Part shown: positions 28,208 to 36,810 of the stretch, piece by piece
Layout of the letters: the number at the start of each line of letters is the position of its first letter
How positions within the stretch are numbered: the stretch's first letter is position 1
NCBI RefSeq assembly: GCF_024733565.1
Contig: NZ_JANIOC010000014.1
Location: 1-64,000, forward strand
Direction: 5' to 3'
Source of the DNA: Rossellomorea sp. SC111
GTDB lineage: Bacteria; Bacillota; Bacilli; Bacillales; Bacillaceae_B
Length of the DNA stretch: 64,000 bases
Notes under the pieces: model-generated
The model's database searches: none
What the model was told of the DNA's origin: nothing
What the model saw: the letters and a program-made list of their open reading frames with translations, nothing else
Program-made: the position numbers and the translations under genes

Positions 28208-28238
28208 AACCCTCTGAATGATTTCAGAGGGTTTTTTT
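28208..28238 (+). terminator. Peptide transporter terminator
   Basis: ACCCTCTGA pairs with TCAGAGGGT, followed by T7. Confidence 0.9.
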
Positions 28239-28244
28239 CTCCCC

Positions 28245-28274
28245 AAAAAAAGAACCCCGTTTGAAACGGAGTTC
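28245..28274 (-). terminator. Terminator of the Cys-rich small gene
   Basis: On the minus strand GAACTCCGTTT pairs with ACGGGGTTC, followed by T7. It lies 8 bp after the stop codon at 28282 and supports a minus-strand transcript here. Confidence 0.85.
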
Positions 28275-28281
28275 GATCCTT

Positions 28282-28578
28282 TTACCAGAATAGATTGCAG
28301 AAGCAGTTTCTGTGTCTTTTTTTGCATCCGCAGTTTCGATGGTTGTCTTCATCGCCTCTTCTTCCTCTGCAGCCTCTGTTCCGGTCTTCTGCTCCCCTGA
28401 CATTGTCTCTTCCGCATCCGCATCTTCTGCGTTCGTCATTCGCCCCAAACAGGTTACATCTTCTCCTGTCGCCAAAAAGGAATTTATTCCAGTCACAACA
28501 GAATCGGTCGTCCCGGCAATCACCACGATGATCATCCCGGCGTCCGCCAACTCGGTCATTGCAATAGTTGCATCCCAT
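28282..28578 (-). CDS. Small Cys/Arg/Asp-rich protein, possible spore coat component
   Basis: The 98-aa product begins MGCNYCNDRVGG and ends NCGCKKRHRNCFCNLFW. It has 13 cysteines and is dominated by Arg, Asp, Asn and Gly. A very strong ribosome site (AAGGAGG, 10-11 nt before ATG 28578) and a terminator just downstream argue it is real, although other frames are open here. The composition recalls insoluble, cross-linked spore coat proteins. A weak SigK-like promoter (ACC, 16 nt, CATAGGATG) lies about 60-85 bp upstream. The function is inferred from composition only. Confidence 0.6.
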   Translation of the reverse strand: MGCNYCNDRVGGRRDDHRGDCRDDRFCCDWNKFLFGDRRRCNLFGANDERRRCGCGRDNVRGAEDRNRGCRGRRGDEDNHRNCGCKKRHRNCFCNLFW

Positions 28579-28698
28579 AAATTCTAACCTCCTTAGAAAG
28601 AATTTATCAGAAAAAAGAAAGTCTGATATACTCCATCCTATGAAGGACCGGTGAAATTGGTATGGGCCAAGTACCTTTGAAGGCATATATACTCCAGA

Positions 28699-29223
28699 TT
28701 ATTTTGTCCGGTATTGCCACTGCCCGAGCAGGAGCTGAACGACGTGAAGGAACATCGTTTCTCTTGTGACGAGTCCATTGGTGAATATCCCTACGGCCCC
28801 TTCCTTCTTCCTGATTCCCGTGCGCTGGGTATACTCATCCATTAAGGGACCAAGCTCTTTCCCTTTCTTTAGCTCACGACTGATTTCGGCTGGCAGGGTG
28901 ATCCTTGCACCACCGCCGATGATTTCGTTCCCCTGCCGGTCGACGAGCGCCCCCCAATTACAGACAAACATGCCATACAGGGATTCAGATACTCCACCTT
29001 CAAGGCCGATCCCTACGTCACTTTCTGTGCTTTGGAGAACATTTTTGGCGCGGTTTAATGCCCCTTCGATCGTCTCCTGATCGGTCATTGGCTGCTCACT
29101 TACACGGGATTCGGTTTTCAGGCACTGGAACTGAACCTCATTGTATTGTTCCCCAAACGCCTTTTGTATTGCTTTCACCTTAGCAGGATTCGTTGTACCG
29201 ATTGCTATATTCAACAAATTCAT
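28699..29223 (-). CDS. Inosine/xanthosine triphosphatase (DUF84, YjjX-like)
   Basis: The 174-aa enzyme begins with the nucleotide-binding segment IAIGTTNPAKVKAIQKAF and has VGIGLEGGV and MFVCNWGALVDRQG, typical of DUF84/YjjX NTPases. These hydrolyse ITP and XTP and so clean the nucleotide pool. It is cytosolic and belongs to the ytoP neighbourhood. Confidence 0.85.
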   Translation of the reverse strand: MNLLNIAIGTTNPAKVKAIQKAFGEQYNEVQFQCLKTESRVSEQPMTDQETIEGALNRAKNVLQSTESDVGIGLEGGVSESLYGMFVCNWGALVDRQGNEIIGGGARITLPAEISRELKKGKELGPLMDEYTQRTGIRKKEGAVGIFTNGLVTRETMFLHVVQLLLGQWQYRTK

Positions 29224-29267
29224 ACCTCATTTCTAAAAAGGCCTGAGAATTGCCCTTTTTTCTCTAT

Positions 29268-29306
29268 AAAAAGGCTGTCCCAACTCGTATAAGAGTGAGA
29301 CAGCCC
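29268..29306 (-). terminator. ytoP terminator
   Basis: On the minus strand GGCTGTC...ACTC pairs with GAGT...GGACAGCC, followed by TTTTTAT. Confidence 0.8.
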
Positions 29307-29328
29307 TTCCCTATTTTTCTAGTGGTGA

Positions 29329-30402
29329 TCATCCATTGGATTTAATGGTCTCGATGGTCGAGCGGTCACACTCTTTCACTAACTTGACGATCAGCTCTTT
29401 GGCTGCCGCATAATCATCTACGTGGATCATGGACGCATGCGTATGGATATATCTCGAGCAGATTCCAACTACAGCACTCGGGACGCCTTCATTTGACATA
29501 TGAACTCTCCCCGCGTCTGTGCCGCCTTGAGAGACAAAATACTGATACGGAATGTCATTTGACTCTGCTGTATCCAAAACAAACTCCCTTATTCCCCTGT
29601 GCGTCACCATGGAACGGTCAAGTATGCGTAACAGTGCCCCTTTTCCAAGTTGACCAAATTCATTCTTATCCCCTGACATATCATTTGCAGGACTCGCATC
29701 CAGGGCAAAGAAAATATCCGGATTGATCATATTGGCTGCCGTTTGTGCACCACGAAGCCCAACTTCCTCCTGTACCGTGGCTCCGGAGTATAGAGTATTA
29801 GGGAGGGTTATTCCCTGAAGCTCTTTTAATAATTCTATGGATAATCCGCAACCATAGCGGTTATCCCAGGCTTTGGCAAGAATCTTCTTCTCATTGGCCA
29901 TCGGGGTGAACGGACAGATCGGAACAATCTGCTGACCTGGCTTGATTCCGATTTCACGTGCATTTTCCCGATCATCCGCACCGATATCAATGAGCATATT
30001 CTTGATGTCCATCGGTTTACGGCGCTGCTCTTCCCCCAGTAGGTGAGGCGGTATACTTCCGATCACACCTGTCACCGGTCCGTTATCCGTCATGATCTGG
30101 ACCCGCTGTGCGAGCAGTACCTGGCTCCACCAGCCGCCGAGGGGTTGAAAACGGATCATTCCATTGTCCGTGATCGATGTAACCATGAAGCCCACTTCAT
30201 CCATGTGTCCGGCAACCATGACAACAGGGTCCTGAACGCCGCCTTTTCTTACACCGAATACTCCGCCTAATCGATCTTGCACGATTTCATCAGAGTATTG
30301 GGATAAATGTTCTTTCATAAATGCACGAACCGCATGCTCATTACCTGGAGCTCCTTGTAATTCAGTCAATGTCTTAAATAAATCTAACGTCTCTTGTTTC
30401 AT
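29329..30402 (-). CDS. ytoP: M42-family metallo-aminopeptidase YtoP
   Basis: The 357-aa enzyme is a cytosolic M42 glutamyl aminopeptidase-type protein. Metal ligands appear in [12 protein letters not shown] (His), [10 protein letters not shown] (bridging Asp), [10 protein letters not shown] (catalytic Glu and ligand Glu), and FALDASPA (Asp). The start in [22 protein letters not shown] is typical. These enzymes form large dodecameric particles that trim short peptides. It is divergent from ytzB. Confidence 0.92.
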   Translation of the reverse strand: MKQETLDLFKTLTELQGAPGNEHAVRAFMKEHLSQYSDEIVQDRLGGVFGVRKGGVQDPVVMVAGHMDEVGFMVTSITDNGMIRFQPLGGWWSQVLLAQRVQIMTDNGPVTGVIGSIPPHLLGEEQRRKPMDIKNMLIDIGADDRENAREIGIKPGQQIVPICPFTPMANEKKILAKAWDNRYGCGLSIELLKELQGITLPNTLYSGATVQEEVGLRGAQTAANMINPDIFFALDASPANDMSGDKNEFGQLGKGALLRILDRSMVTHRGIREFVLDTAESNDIPYQYFVSQGGTDAGRVHMSNEGVPSAVVGICSRYIHTHASMIHVDDYAAAKELIVKLVKECDRSTIETIKSNG

Positions 30403-30553
30403 GTCTTATGCCCCTTTTATATAAAATCTGCTGTATGTATAATCTTATTTTACAGAACTTTCGCACCTCTTACCACCTATTGAGAATAAAAGCAGTTCTC
30501 TTTTTTCTGTTTTCTTTGATAGAATGTACCTAAGGATGACAAATTATCGATCA

Positions 30554-30603
30554 ATGCCGGCAAGGCTCTCGGGACCGGATGGACGGTTCTGGGCTTCCGG
30601 CAT
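30554..30603 (+). other. Stable leader hairpin upstream of ytzB
   Basis: ATGCCGG pairs with CCGGCAT at the base, and GGGACCGG pairs with CGGTTCTGG through several G-U pairs. Those wobbles work only in a plus-strand RNA. It lies between a TAGAAT -10-like box (30520-30525) and the ytzB ribosome site, so it would be in the leader. Confidence 0.45.
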
Positions 30604-30632
30604 GTAAAATTAGCCTGTGGAGGGAATAAAGA

Positions 30633-30947
30633 ATGAACTGGAAATCTTTCGTATTTGGACTTGGAATCGGAGCAGCGGGCGGATATCTGCTTAAAGAAAA
30701 GCTGGATGATTCACGCCTTATTTCTGCTGAAAAAGTATTAAAAGACGTCAAACTTTCATTTAAAAAAGAGGGCAGCATCGATGGGTCATGGATCGGGATG
30801 AAGCCTGAAGACTATCACAAGCACTCCGTCAGCACCAAAGTATATAAAGGTGGTATATCAAGACGTAAAGACGGCGAACTCGAGCAGTATGAATTCGTCG
30901 CCGACGCGTATACCGGTACAGTGGTGGATGTATACCCTTTAGTGTAA
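30633..30947 (+). CDS. ytzB: PepSY-like small protein YtzB
   Basis: The 104-aa protein starts with a short glycine-rich hydrophobic segment (FVFGLGIGAAGGYLL) that may anchor it to the membrane, then a PepSY-like domain ending EFVADAYTGTVVDVYPL. The length equals that of B. subtilis YtzB. PepSY domains are linked to peptidase inhibition or envelope functions; the actual role is unknown. GGAGGG precedes the ATG. Confidence 0.85.
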   Translation: MNWKSFVFGLGIGAAGGYLLKEKLDDSRLISAEKVLKDVKLSFKKEGSIDGSWIGMKPEDYHKHSVSTKVYKGGISRRKDGELEQYEFVADAYTGTVVDVYPLV

Positions 30948-30988
30948 AAAAATGGGATGATCCCGATATACTCCGGGATCATCCTTTT
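30946..30988. terminator. Bidirectional terminator between ytzB and ytnP
   Basis: GGATGATCCCG pairs with CGGGATCATCC, with an A7 run on the left and TTTT on the right. Confidence 0.85.
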
Positions 30989-30989
30989 C

Positions 30990-31832
30990 TTATTTTTCCC
31001 TCATTACCTTATCAATGATTTCCCCGTCTCTATTCCACTTGATGCCCCTATATACCGCATCATGATAGAAAAGGAACCAGTACTCTCCTTCAATCGCTTT
31101 CCCTATCCATTTTTCTTTTGCCCCGATGGACGTCATCGGATAGTCATCATAAGCGAGTACCCATAAAGGATTCTTATGTGCATGAGTCGGCATGATATCT
31201 GCCATATGAATGAATGTCTCTCCGCCTTGCTCTATGAGGATGATCGAATGGCCGTCACTGTGACCGCCGGTGTGAACCATCTTGATCCCTGGAAGGACTT
31301 CCATTTCGTCTTTGAACGTTTCCACTTGTGATTGAATGCTTTCCCAATTTTCCTTCCAATATGTATTGCGGGACCGCACATTTGGATTCCTCATCTCATC
31401 CCATTCCACCTGAGAGGTGTAGATGGAGGCATTCGGGAAAACAGGAACGAGTTCCTCTCCCTCAACCTTCGTCAATCCGCATGCATGGTCAAAGTGCATA
31501 TGCGTCATCAAGACTACATCAATATCGTCTGGCGTAAGGCCAAGGGATGCAAGGGATGCTTCAATATCCGATTCTTCATGCACACCATAGTTACGCTTTT
31601 GTTTATCATTCAGTTTTCCTTTGCCGATCCCTGATTCGATCAAGACATTCTTCCCTTCCCACTGAAAGAAAAGGGGGTCGGTCCGCAATTCGATCTGGTT
31701 GTTTTCATTCACGGCATATTTTTTTGACCAGAGTGGCTTCGGAACCACGCCAAACATGGCTCCCCCATCCATGTGAGTCACGCCGCCGTTCAACCAGTGT
31801 ATCGTTACATCTCCAACTTTCAACGTTTCCAT
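30990..31832 (-). CDS. ytnP: Metallo-beta-lactamase-fold lactonase YtnP
   Basis: The 280-aa protein has the metallo-hydrolase motif [10 protein letters not shown] near residue 110 (HxHxDH) and a further His in [12 protein letters not shown]. subtilis YtnP is described as a quorum-quenching lactonase. ATG at 31832 is preferred because AAAGGAGGAG precedes it; the longer frame would start inside that site. No signal peptide is seen, so it is probably cytosolic. Confidence 0.88.
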   Translation of the reverse strand: METLKVGDVTIHWLNGGVTHMDGGAMFGVVPKPLWSKKYAVNENNQIELRTDPLFFQWEGKNVLIESGIGKGKLNDKQKRNYGVHEESDIEASLASLGLTPDDIDVVLMTHMHFDHACGLTKVEGEELVPVFPNASIYTSQVEWDEMRNPNVRSRNTYWKENWESIQSQVETFKDEMEVLPGIKMVHTGGHSDGHSIILIEQGGETFIHMADIMPTHAHKNPLWVLAYDDYPMTSIGAKEKWIGKAIEGEYWFLFYHDAVYRGIKWNRDGEIIDKVMREK

Positions 31833-31943
31833 CCTGACTCCTCCTTTGTTCATACCTTTTCATTTTATCAGAATACACGGATAACTTGTAGGCGTAGGTC
31901 TTGGCAACAATAAAGGATATTTGTAAGCTTGGTTGCTTTTGAC

Positions 31944-31966
31944 GAAGCGAGTAGAGGTTGATTTCC
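31944..31966. repeat. Solo end of a GTTGATTTCC-family repeat
   Basis: GAAGCGAGTAGAGGTTGATTTCC is the left end of the family with no core or right end following. It is probably a deletion remnant. Confidence 0.55.
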
Positions 31967-32054
31967 AAGTATACGTTTTTACCTATAACCAAATGTCATA
32001 ATCGCTTTCACATATCACCTATGAATTTAGCAGTAGTTTTCATTGCTTATTATT

Positions 32055-32221
32055 GCTCTGTAAACAATGCAAGTTTACAGGGGTAGGGGAATTGCGTAGA
32101 CTCCTGCGGAAAACGGGCGTGCCGAGACCCCGGAAGCGAACTGTCCTGAAGAGGATCGGTCATAAGTCCGCGGAAACGGAGCAGCTCTCCTAACCCCCCA
32201 GCACTCTCTCATTGACAGAGC
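32055..32221. repeat. CTCTGTCA-end repeat (second family), copy E3
   Basis: It runs from GCTCTGTAAAC to TTGACAGAGC, with GGGGTAGGGGAATTGC and CTCCTAACCCCCC inside. The core (GTAGACTCCTGCGG, CCGAGACCCCGG, GTCCGCGGAAA) is inverted relative to E1. Part of the middle (CTGTCCTGAAGAGGATCGG) differs, so this copy is rearranged. Confidence 0.7.
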
Positions 32222-32272
32222 ATTGGCGAATCAAATCAGTTAAAAATACAAAATTCTATACGAGAAAAACCA

Positions 32273-32308
32273 ATAAAAAACAGCCCTGCGAATTCACAGT
32301 GCTGTTTT
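32273..32308 (-). terminator. trmB terminator
   Basis: AAAACAGC pairs with GCTGTTTT, with a further T run on the minus strand. Confidence 0.7.
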
Positions 32309-32315
32309 CGTACTT

Positions 32316-32960
32316 TTATTGATTTTGAAATTGTGCTTCGACGCGGTAGATTCTTTGCCCTTTGGCAGAGAATTTTTCTTCGTATTCTGTCATGATGTTG
32401 CCTTCGAATTCACTGTTATGAAGGTCGAGGCTTAAGAAATTCAGATGAAGTCCGTACCATGAGAAACTCTTTAAAGAGTACTCGAATAATCCTTGATTAT
32501 CTGTCTTAAAGTGGATTTCCCCGCCTTTGATCAGAATTTGTTCATACATGGATAAGAAGTCCTTGTACGTCAGGCGGCGTTTTTCATGGCGGTTTTTCGG
32601 CCATGGGTCAGAGAAGTTCAAATAGACTCTGCCCACTTCCCCCGCTTCGAAATATTCCGTCAGATTCTTCGCATCGACATTCAACAATTTAACGTTCGGA
32701 AGTTCCGCTTCGATCAGGCGATCAAGAGCCGTCACGATGACACTTTCATATAACTCGATTCCTATATAATTAACGTCCGGATTGGCCCTTGCCATTTCCG
32801 TGACGAATTGACCTTTTCCTGTCCCTACCTCGATATGGATCGGGTTATCGCTCTCAAACTCTTTGTTCCATTGACCTTTTTTCTCCTTGGGTTCTGCCAC
32901 AACATACTGTGGATGATCACTGATTTTCTCAGAAGCCCATGGTTTATGACGTAAACGCAT
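32316..32960 (-). CDS. trmB: tRNA (guanine-N7-)-methyltransferase TrmB
   Basis: TrmB methylates G46 of tRNAs at N7, using SAM. The 214-aa protein begins MRLRHKPWA and has the SAM-binding motif [17 protein letters not shown] near residue 40-55, the catalytic region [18 protein letters not shown], and [11 protein letters not shown]. Length and sequence agree with B. subtilis TrmB. Confidence 0.96.
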   Translation of the reverse strand: MRLRHKPWASEKISDHPQYVVAEPKEKKGQWNKEFESDNPIHIEVGTGKGQFVTEMARANPDVNYIGIELYESVIVTALDRLIEAELPNVKLLNVDAKNLTEYFEAGEVGRVYLNFSDPWPKNRHEKRRLTYKDFLSMYEQILIKGGEIHFKTDNQGLFEYSLKSFSWYGLHLNFLSLDLHNSEFEGNIMTEYEEKFSAKGQRIYRVEAQFQNQ

Positions 32961-33046
32961 GTAGACACCTCATTTTTTATTATCGAAAAAACCATACCAT
33001 GACTCCCCGTCCTATGCAAGAGCCAAAAAAGGAATGAAGCACAGGG

Positions 33047-33062
33047 TGGAGGTCCGTCCCTC
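33047..33062. repeat. Half copy of the GGGACGGACCTCC palindrome family
   Basis: TGGAGGTCCGTCCCTC equals one arm of the palindromes at 59771-59802 and 63557-63594. No matching opposite arm is nearby. Confidence 0.6.
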
Positions 33063-33081
33063 AAAAAAGGGCGCATAATTG

Positions 33082-33118
33082 AAAAAGGAATTCACACACT
33101 AGTAGTGAATTCCTTTTT
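33082..33118. other. Terminator-like hairpin between divergent trmB and ytzH
   Basis: AAAAAGGAATTCAC pairs with GTGAATTCCTTTTT around a 9-nt loop. It is unusual in a divergent promoter region and may be an attenuator, a regulator site or a relic. Confidence 0.5.
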
Positions 33119-33194
33119 GGGTCTGGTCATTTGAAGGGACCTTTAGAATGTAAGTGTTTCATTCAACCATACGAAAAATGAAAGGGTGTACCCG

Positions 33195-33473
33195 ATGCCT
33201 TTAAATTCACAGAATCAAATGCAGTTATTATCAGATATATTAAGCAATCATTCAACGGATTGCTGCGGTTCGGTTTCAGAATGTGAGCAGGTTGAACGGT
33301 TGGTCAAGTCATTGATGGTCAATGCCGATATTCATGAAAACGTCAAACCCGTTTTACAGGAAATTTATCAGTACAGTCAAAGCGGGATTTCCTCCTCTGA
33401 CTTAACGAACCATATTACGACGAATAAACAAAACCTGTCCCAATGGGTCACGGATATGAACAGCTACTCCTGA
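33195..33473 (+). CDS. ytzH: YtzH-like protein
   Basis: The 92-aa cytosolic protein begins MPLNSQNQMQLLSDILSNH and contains the Cys pair TDCCGSVSECEQ. Start 33195 (ATG) follows AAAGGG and gives the length I recall for B. subtilis YtzH; the frame could begin at GTG 33186, which overlaps the ribosome site. Function unknown. It is convergent with ytmP. Confidence 0.82.
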   Translation: MPLNSQNQMQLLSDILSNHSTDCCGSVSECEQVERLVKSLMVNADIHENVKPVLQEIYQYSQSGISSSDLTNHITTNKQNLSQWVTDMNSYS

Positions 33474-33474
33474 T

Positions 33475-34257
33475 TCATATCACCTTGTGTAAATATTGAA
33501 TCCAGTGATTCATTTCGTGGAAACGTGCTTTCCCTTTATGCCATTGGATGGATAGGATCGTCTGGGCAACAACATACCATTTCATGCGCAGCTTCAAGTT
33601 ATCCGTCAGCTCGGCTCCATACTGGGTCAGCCAGCTTTCCCACTGATCCTCAGGAATATACCAGTATAACAGCAAGCCCACATCAAAGGCAGGATCTGCG
33701 ATCATCGCTCCGTCCCAGTCAATTAAATACAACTGGTTGTAATCCGACAGCAGCCAGTTGTTATGGTTGACGTCTCCGTGACAGACCACATATTCGTCCT
33801 GTTGGACTTCCATAAGCTCCTTTTGAAGAAACGAAAGCGCCTCTCTGATGACAGGCAATGAAAGAAGATCGAACTCGAGTCCCGTCTCCACTTCCGTCAG
33901 CATATGCTCCGGTTGAAACGGTTCTTTACCAAGCCGCTCAAGCATGGTTGAAAGAGGCTTCGAGGAGTGGATCTTGTTCAACAGCCTCGCCACCCGTTCA
34001 TCCTTCATCTCTTCGGGCTTTAACTCTCTCCCATTTAACCAGTGTTGTGCCGTGATGACGTCCCCGTTTTCCATTCGTTTTGTCCAGACAAGCTTCGGCA
34101 CGATTCCTTCTGCTGATAAAACAGCCACAAAAGGGGAAGAATTACGCTTCAAAAATAACCTCTGCTCCTGATACTGAGCAAAGAACGCTTCTCCCGTAGC
34201 ACCGCCTGCGGGGACTATTTCCCAATCTTGGTCAAATAAGTGTTCCAATATATTCAC
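33475..34257 (-). CDS. ytmP: APH/choline-kinase-like phosphotransferase YtmP
   Basis: The 260-aa protein has the protein-kinase-like fold of aminoglycoside phosphotransferases: catalytic loop VCHGDVNHNNWLL near residue 160 and metal-binding LIDWDGAMIADPAFD. The substrate is unknown; small-molecule phosphorylation is inferred from the fold. It probably acts in the cytosol. It matches the conserved bacillary YtmP in size and position. Confidence 0.88.
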   Translation of the reverse strand: MNILEHLFDQDWEIVPAGGATGEAFFAQYQEQRLFLKRNSSPFVAVLSAEGIVPKLVWTKRMENGDVITAQHWLNGRELKPEEMKDERVARLLNKIHSSKPLSTMLERLGKEPFQPEHMLTEVETGLEFDLLSLPVIREALSFLQKELMEVQQDEYVVCHGDVNHNNWLLSDYNQLYLIDWDGAMIADPAFDVGLLLYWYIPEDQWESWLTQYGAELTDNLKLRMKWYVVAQTILSIQWHKGKARFHEMNHWIQYLHKVI

Positions 34258-34348
34258 CTTCTATTGGTCCTTTGTCATGTTTATATGTTCACGTTTATAG
34301 GGTCTTTTTTATCATGTTGGTTTCTTATTAAAATAGTCTTATAAAATA

Positions 34349-34392
34349 AAAAAGACAGCTATTGGGCAATACAAATCAATAGCCATCTGTTT
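34349..34392 (-). terminator. amyX terminator
   Basis: GACAGCTATTG pairs with CAATAGCCATCTG with a bulge. A T run follows on the minus strand. Confidence 0.65.
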
Positions 34393-34440
34393 ACGATTTT
34401 ATCGTCATCTTGCGTTTTCGTCAAGCACTGGAATGAATGG

Positions 34441-36579
34441 TTACCTTACAAATACATAGGAAGACACCGGCCGGAGGGTGATGGAAGTCTCCTTCACATC
34501 GTACAGGCCGCTTACGCTCGCCTGATTGCCATCCGATAAACAGATCCATTGTTTTCCTTCAGCCAGAACATGCTCGCATGGTTTTGTATCAGAGTGAAAG
34601 ACCATGAGGATCTCATCCCATGGACCGTAAGGGTGGACATTCTGATAGGTGACATCCACGAGATTCGCCTTGCTGTGAGACACTTTTACATGCTCCCGGA
34701 TCAAATCGCCCTGTTGAAATCGGAAGGCCCCGTGACTTTTCCGTATCTGGATCAATGCTTTCACATACCGGACCACTTCATCGTACTCTTCCCTTCTGAC
34801 CCAATCCAGCTGATTGATTTCTATGGGTGAGTTATAGCTGTTCTCGATTCCCTTTTTCGTTCTGAAGAATTCCTGCCCTGCATGGAGAAACGGGATCCCT
34901 TGAGACAAGAGCACCATCGTGGTCGCTAATTTGTGCCTGGCTTTAAGAGTTTCTTCTTCTTCATTCATGCATGCCTTCATTTTGTCCCACAGCGTATGAT
35001 TATCATGGGACTCAACATAGTTGACGGATTGAGAGGGTTCTTTGAAGAGGCCCCGTTCCCCGCTCTTCATCCCGATGCTGCCGGTGAGGACCAGCTCCAC
35101 CTTTTGTTCGAGGTGTCCGTGACCAAGGGCAAAGCCTTTGTCATACAAATTAAAGGTACTTCCTTTAATGGTGTCCCTGAACCAATCATTGAATTGTCCG
35201 ATTCCCTGAAGATGATGGGCATTCCGAAGATTGGCTTTTTGGTGGGGAGGGAGTGGTGTATTCAGATCCCAGCCTTCTCCTATTAAAATCGCTCCAGGCA
35301 ACACTTTATCCACTTCTTCACGAATCACGGTCATCGTCTTGACATCCAGGATCCCCATCAAATCAAAACGGAAACCGTCGACCCCGTATTCTTTCATCCA
35401 ATAAAGAATCGAATCGACAATGAACTTTCTTGCCATGAGACGTTCTGAAGCGAAGTCATTCCCTACCCCCGTACCGTTTGACGGTAAGCCATTTTCATCA
35501 TGCCGGAAAAAATAGCCCGGCACGAGTTTTTCAAAAGGTGAATCTTCACGAATGAACACGTGGTTGTAGACCACGTCCTGAATGACCCTGATATTCTCAT
35601 CGTGAAGGCTTTGGATCACGGCTTTTAACTCCCTGATCCGTTCATATGGATCTTCAGGCTTTAAGCTGTAACTTCCTTCAGGTGCATTGAAAAATAAGGG
35701 ATTGTACCCCCAATTATAGGTGTTGTCTGAAGGGTTATCCGTCACCCCGTCAAAGTCGTTTACAGGAAGCAGCTCCACATGTGTGACGCCTAGTTCCTTC
35801 AAGTACTCGATCCCGCTTGAGAATCCTTTCGGTGTCTTCGTTCCTTTTTCCGTAAATGCGCTGTACTTCCCCCGAAACTTCATCCCGCTCTCTTTTTGGG
35901 CAGAGAAATCCCTGATATTCAATTCGTAAATCACGGCATCCGTCGGAGAGGCCAATGGAGCGAGGGGAGTAACCTTTTCCCGGGGATTGATGACACAGCC
36001 CCACTCACTATTCAATGAGACCGCTTTCGCATAAGGGTCGATCAGCTCATCCCAAACGAGATTGATGCACGGGAGGATCGAATACAAATAGCCTTCTATA
36101 TCGGTATCCACCCGGCACTCCCATACACCGTTTTCCAATCTCGTATACGGGTATTGGATTTCTTCATCATCGGGTGATTTGAGTTTTAACCGAACCTCTG
36201 TCGCAGTCGGGGCCCATACCTTGAATACGGTGGATCCATCCTGATATGTCACACCGAGGTCGTTTCCATTGTAATAGTACCTTTGATCAAATTCTTCGGT
36301 CCGTATGACCGCCCCGATCTGAAGGTCTGTTTTTGTACCATGTTCGTCGACGATTTCATATGTGTCGCCTAAGATGATCTTTTCACTTTGAATGGTCGTC
36401 ACATATTTCATGGCATCGTTCAGGGGGATCTTCTCTTCGATATGAAGAGCGATCTTTTCATCATCCTTCATCAGGGTGAAGTGATTCGAATTCCCCTCAT
36501 GATAATCGTAGGGAAGGATCATGGTAATTACATTGAATGTATCTAAAAACGCGTCATAATGCCTGCTAATGACTAACAC
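34441..36579 (-). CDS. amyX: Type I pullulanase AmyX
   Basis: AmyX cleaves alpha-1,6 branches of pullulan and limit dextrins. The 712-aa protein has no signal peptide, so it is cytosolic. A CBM48-type domain (VTYQDGSTVFKVWAPTAT) precedes a GH13 barrel with the pullulanase signature YNWGYNP near residue 288. Catalytic regions are DGFRFDLMG (nucleophile Asp near 405), LIGEGWDL (acid Glu) and ESHDNHTLWD. GTG at 36579 is chosen because GGGTGG precedes it and the resulting N-terminus aligns without gaps with the B. subtilis protein as I recall it; GTG at 36588 is the alternative. Confidence 0.93.
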   Translation of the reverse strand: MLVISRHYDAFLDTFNVITMILPYDYHEGNSNHFTLMKDDEKIALHIEEKIPLNDAMKYVTTIQSEKIILGDTYEIVDEHGTKTDLQIGAVIRTEEFDQRYYYNGNDLGVTYQDGSTVFKVWAPTATEVRLKLKSPDDEEIQYPYTRLENGVWECRVDTDIEGYLYSILPCINLVWDELIDPYAKAVSLNSEWGCVINPREKVTPLAPLASPTDAVIYELNIRDFSAQKESGMKFRGKYSAFTEKGTKTPKGFSSGIEYLKELGVTHVELLPVNDFDGVTDNPSDNTYNWGYNPLFFNAPEGSYSLKPEDPYERIRELKAVIQSLHDENIRVIQDVVYNHVFIREDSPFEKLVPGYFFRHDENGLPSNGTGVGNDFASERLMARKFIVDSILYWMKEYGVDGFRFDLMGILDVKTMTVIREEVDKVLPGAILIGEGWDLNTPLPPHQKANLRNAHHLQGIGQFNDWFRDTIKGSTFNLYDKGFALGHGHLEQKVELVLTGSIGMKSGERGLFKEPSQSVNYVESHDNHTLWDKMKACMNEEEETLKARHKLATTMVLLSQGIPFLHAGQEFFRTKKGIENSYNSPIEINQLDWVRREEYDEVVRYVKALIQIRKSHGAFRFQQGDLIREHVKVSHSKANLVDVTYQNVHPYGPWDEILMVFHSDTKPCEHVLAEGKQWICLSDGNQASVSGLYDVKETSITLRPVSSYVFVR

Positions 36580-36810
36580 TTCTGCCACCCACTTTTGTTT
36601 AACATTTTCCGACTCTCTGCCATCTTGAAGAACCGTATTCGTTAGAATGACCGCTACCTTATATTATTCACTACATTCCTATTTGCTCCGCCGTTCACGG
36701 CATCTCTATCTTTGATCCTTTAGTAAGGTATATGTTTGTTTCATATGAAGTAGTCAATCATCCGCTATTTGAAAGAATATACCCTATACGAGTCTTCTCA
36801 AAACCGCCGG

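Noticed and set aside
28312..28587. Plus-strand 91-aa frame over the Cys-rich gene
   Set aside because: It has no ribosome site, and both the AAGGAGG site and terminator belong to the minus strand. The Ser-rich translation mirrors the repeated composition of the other strand.
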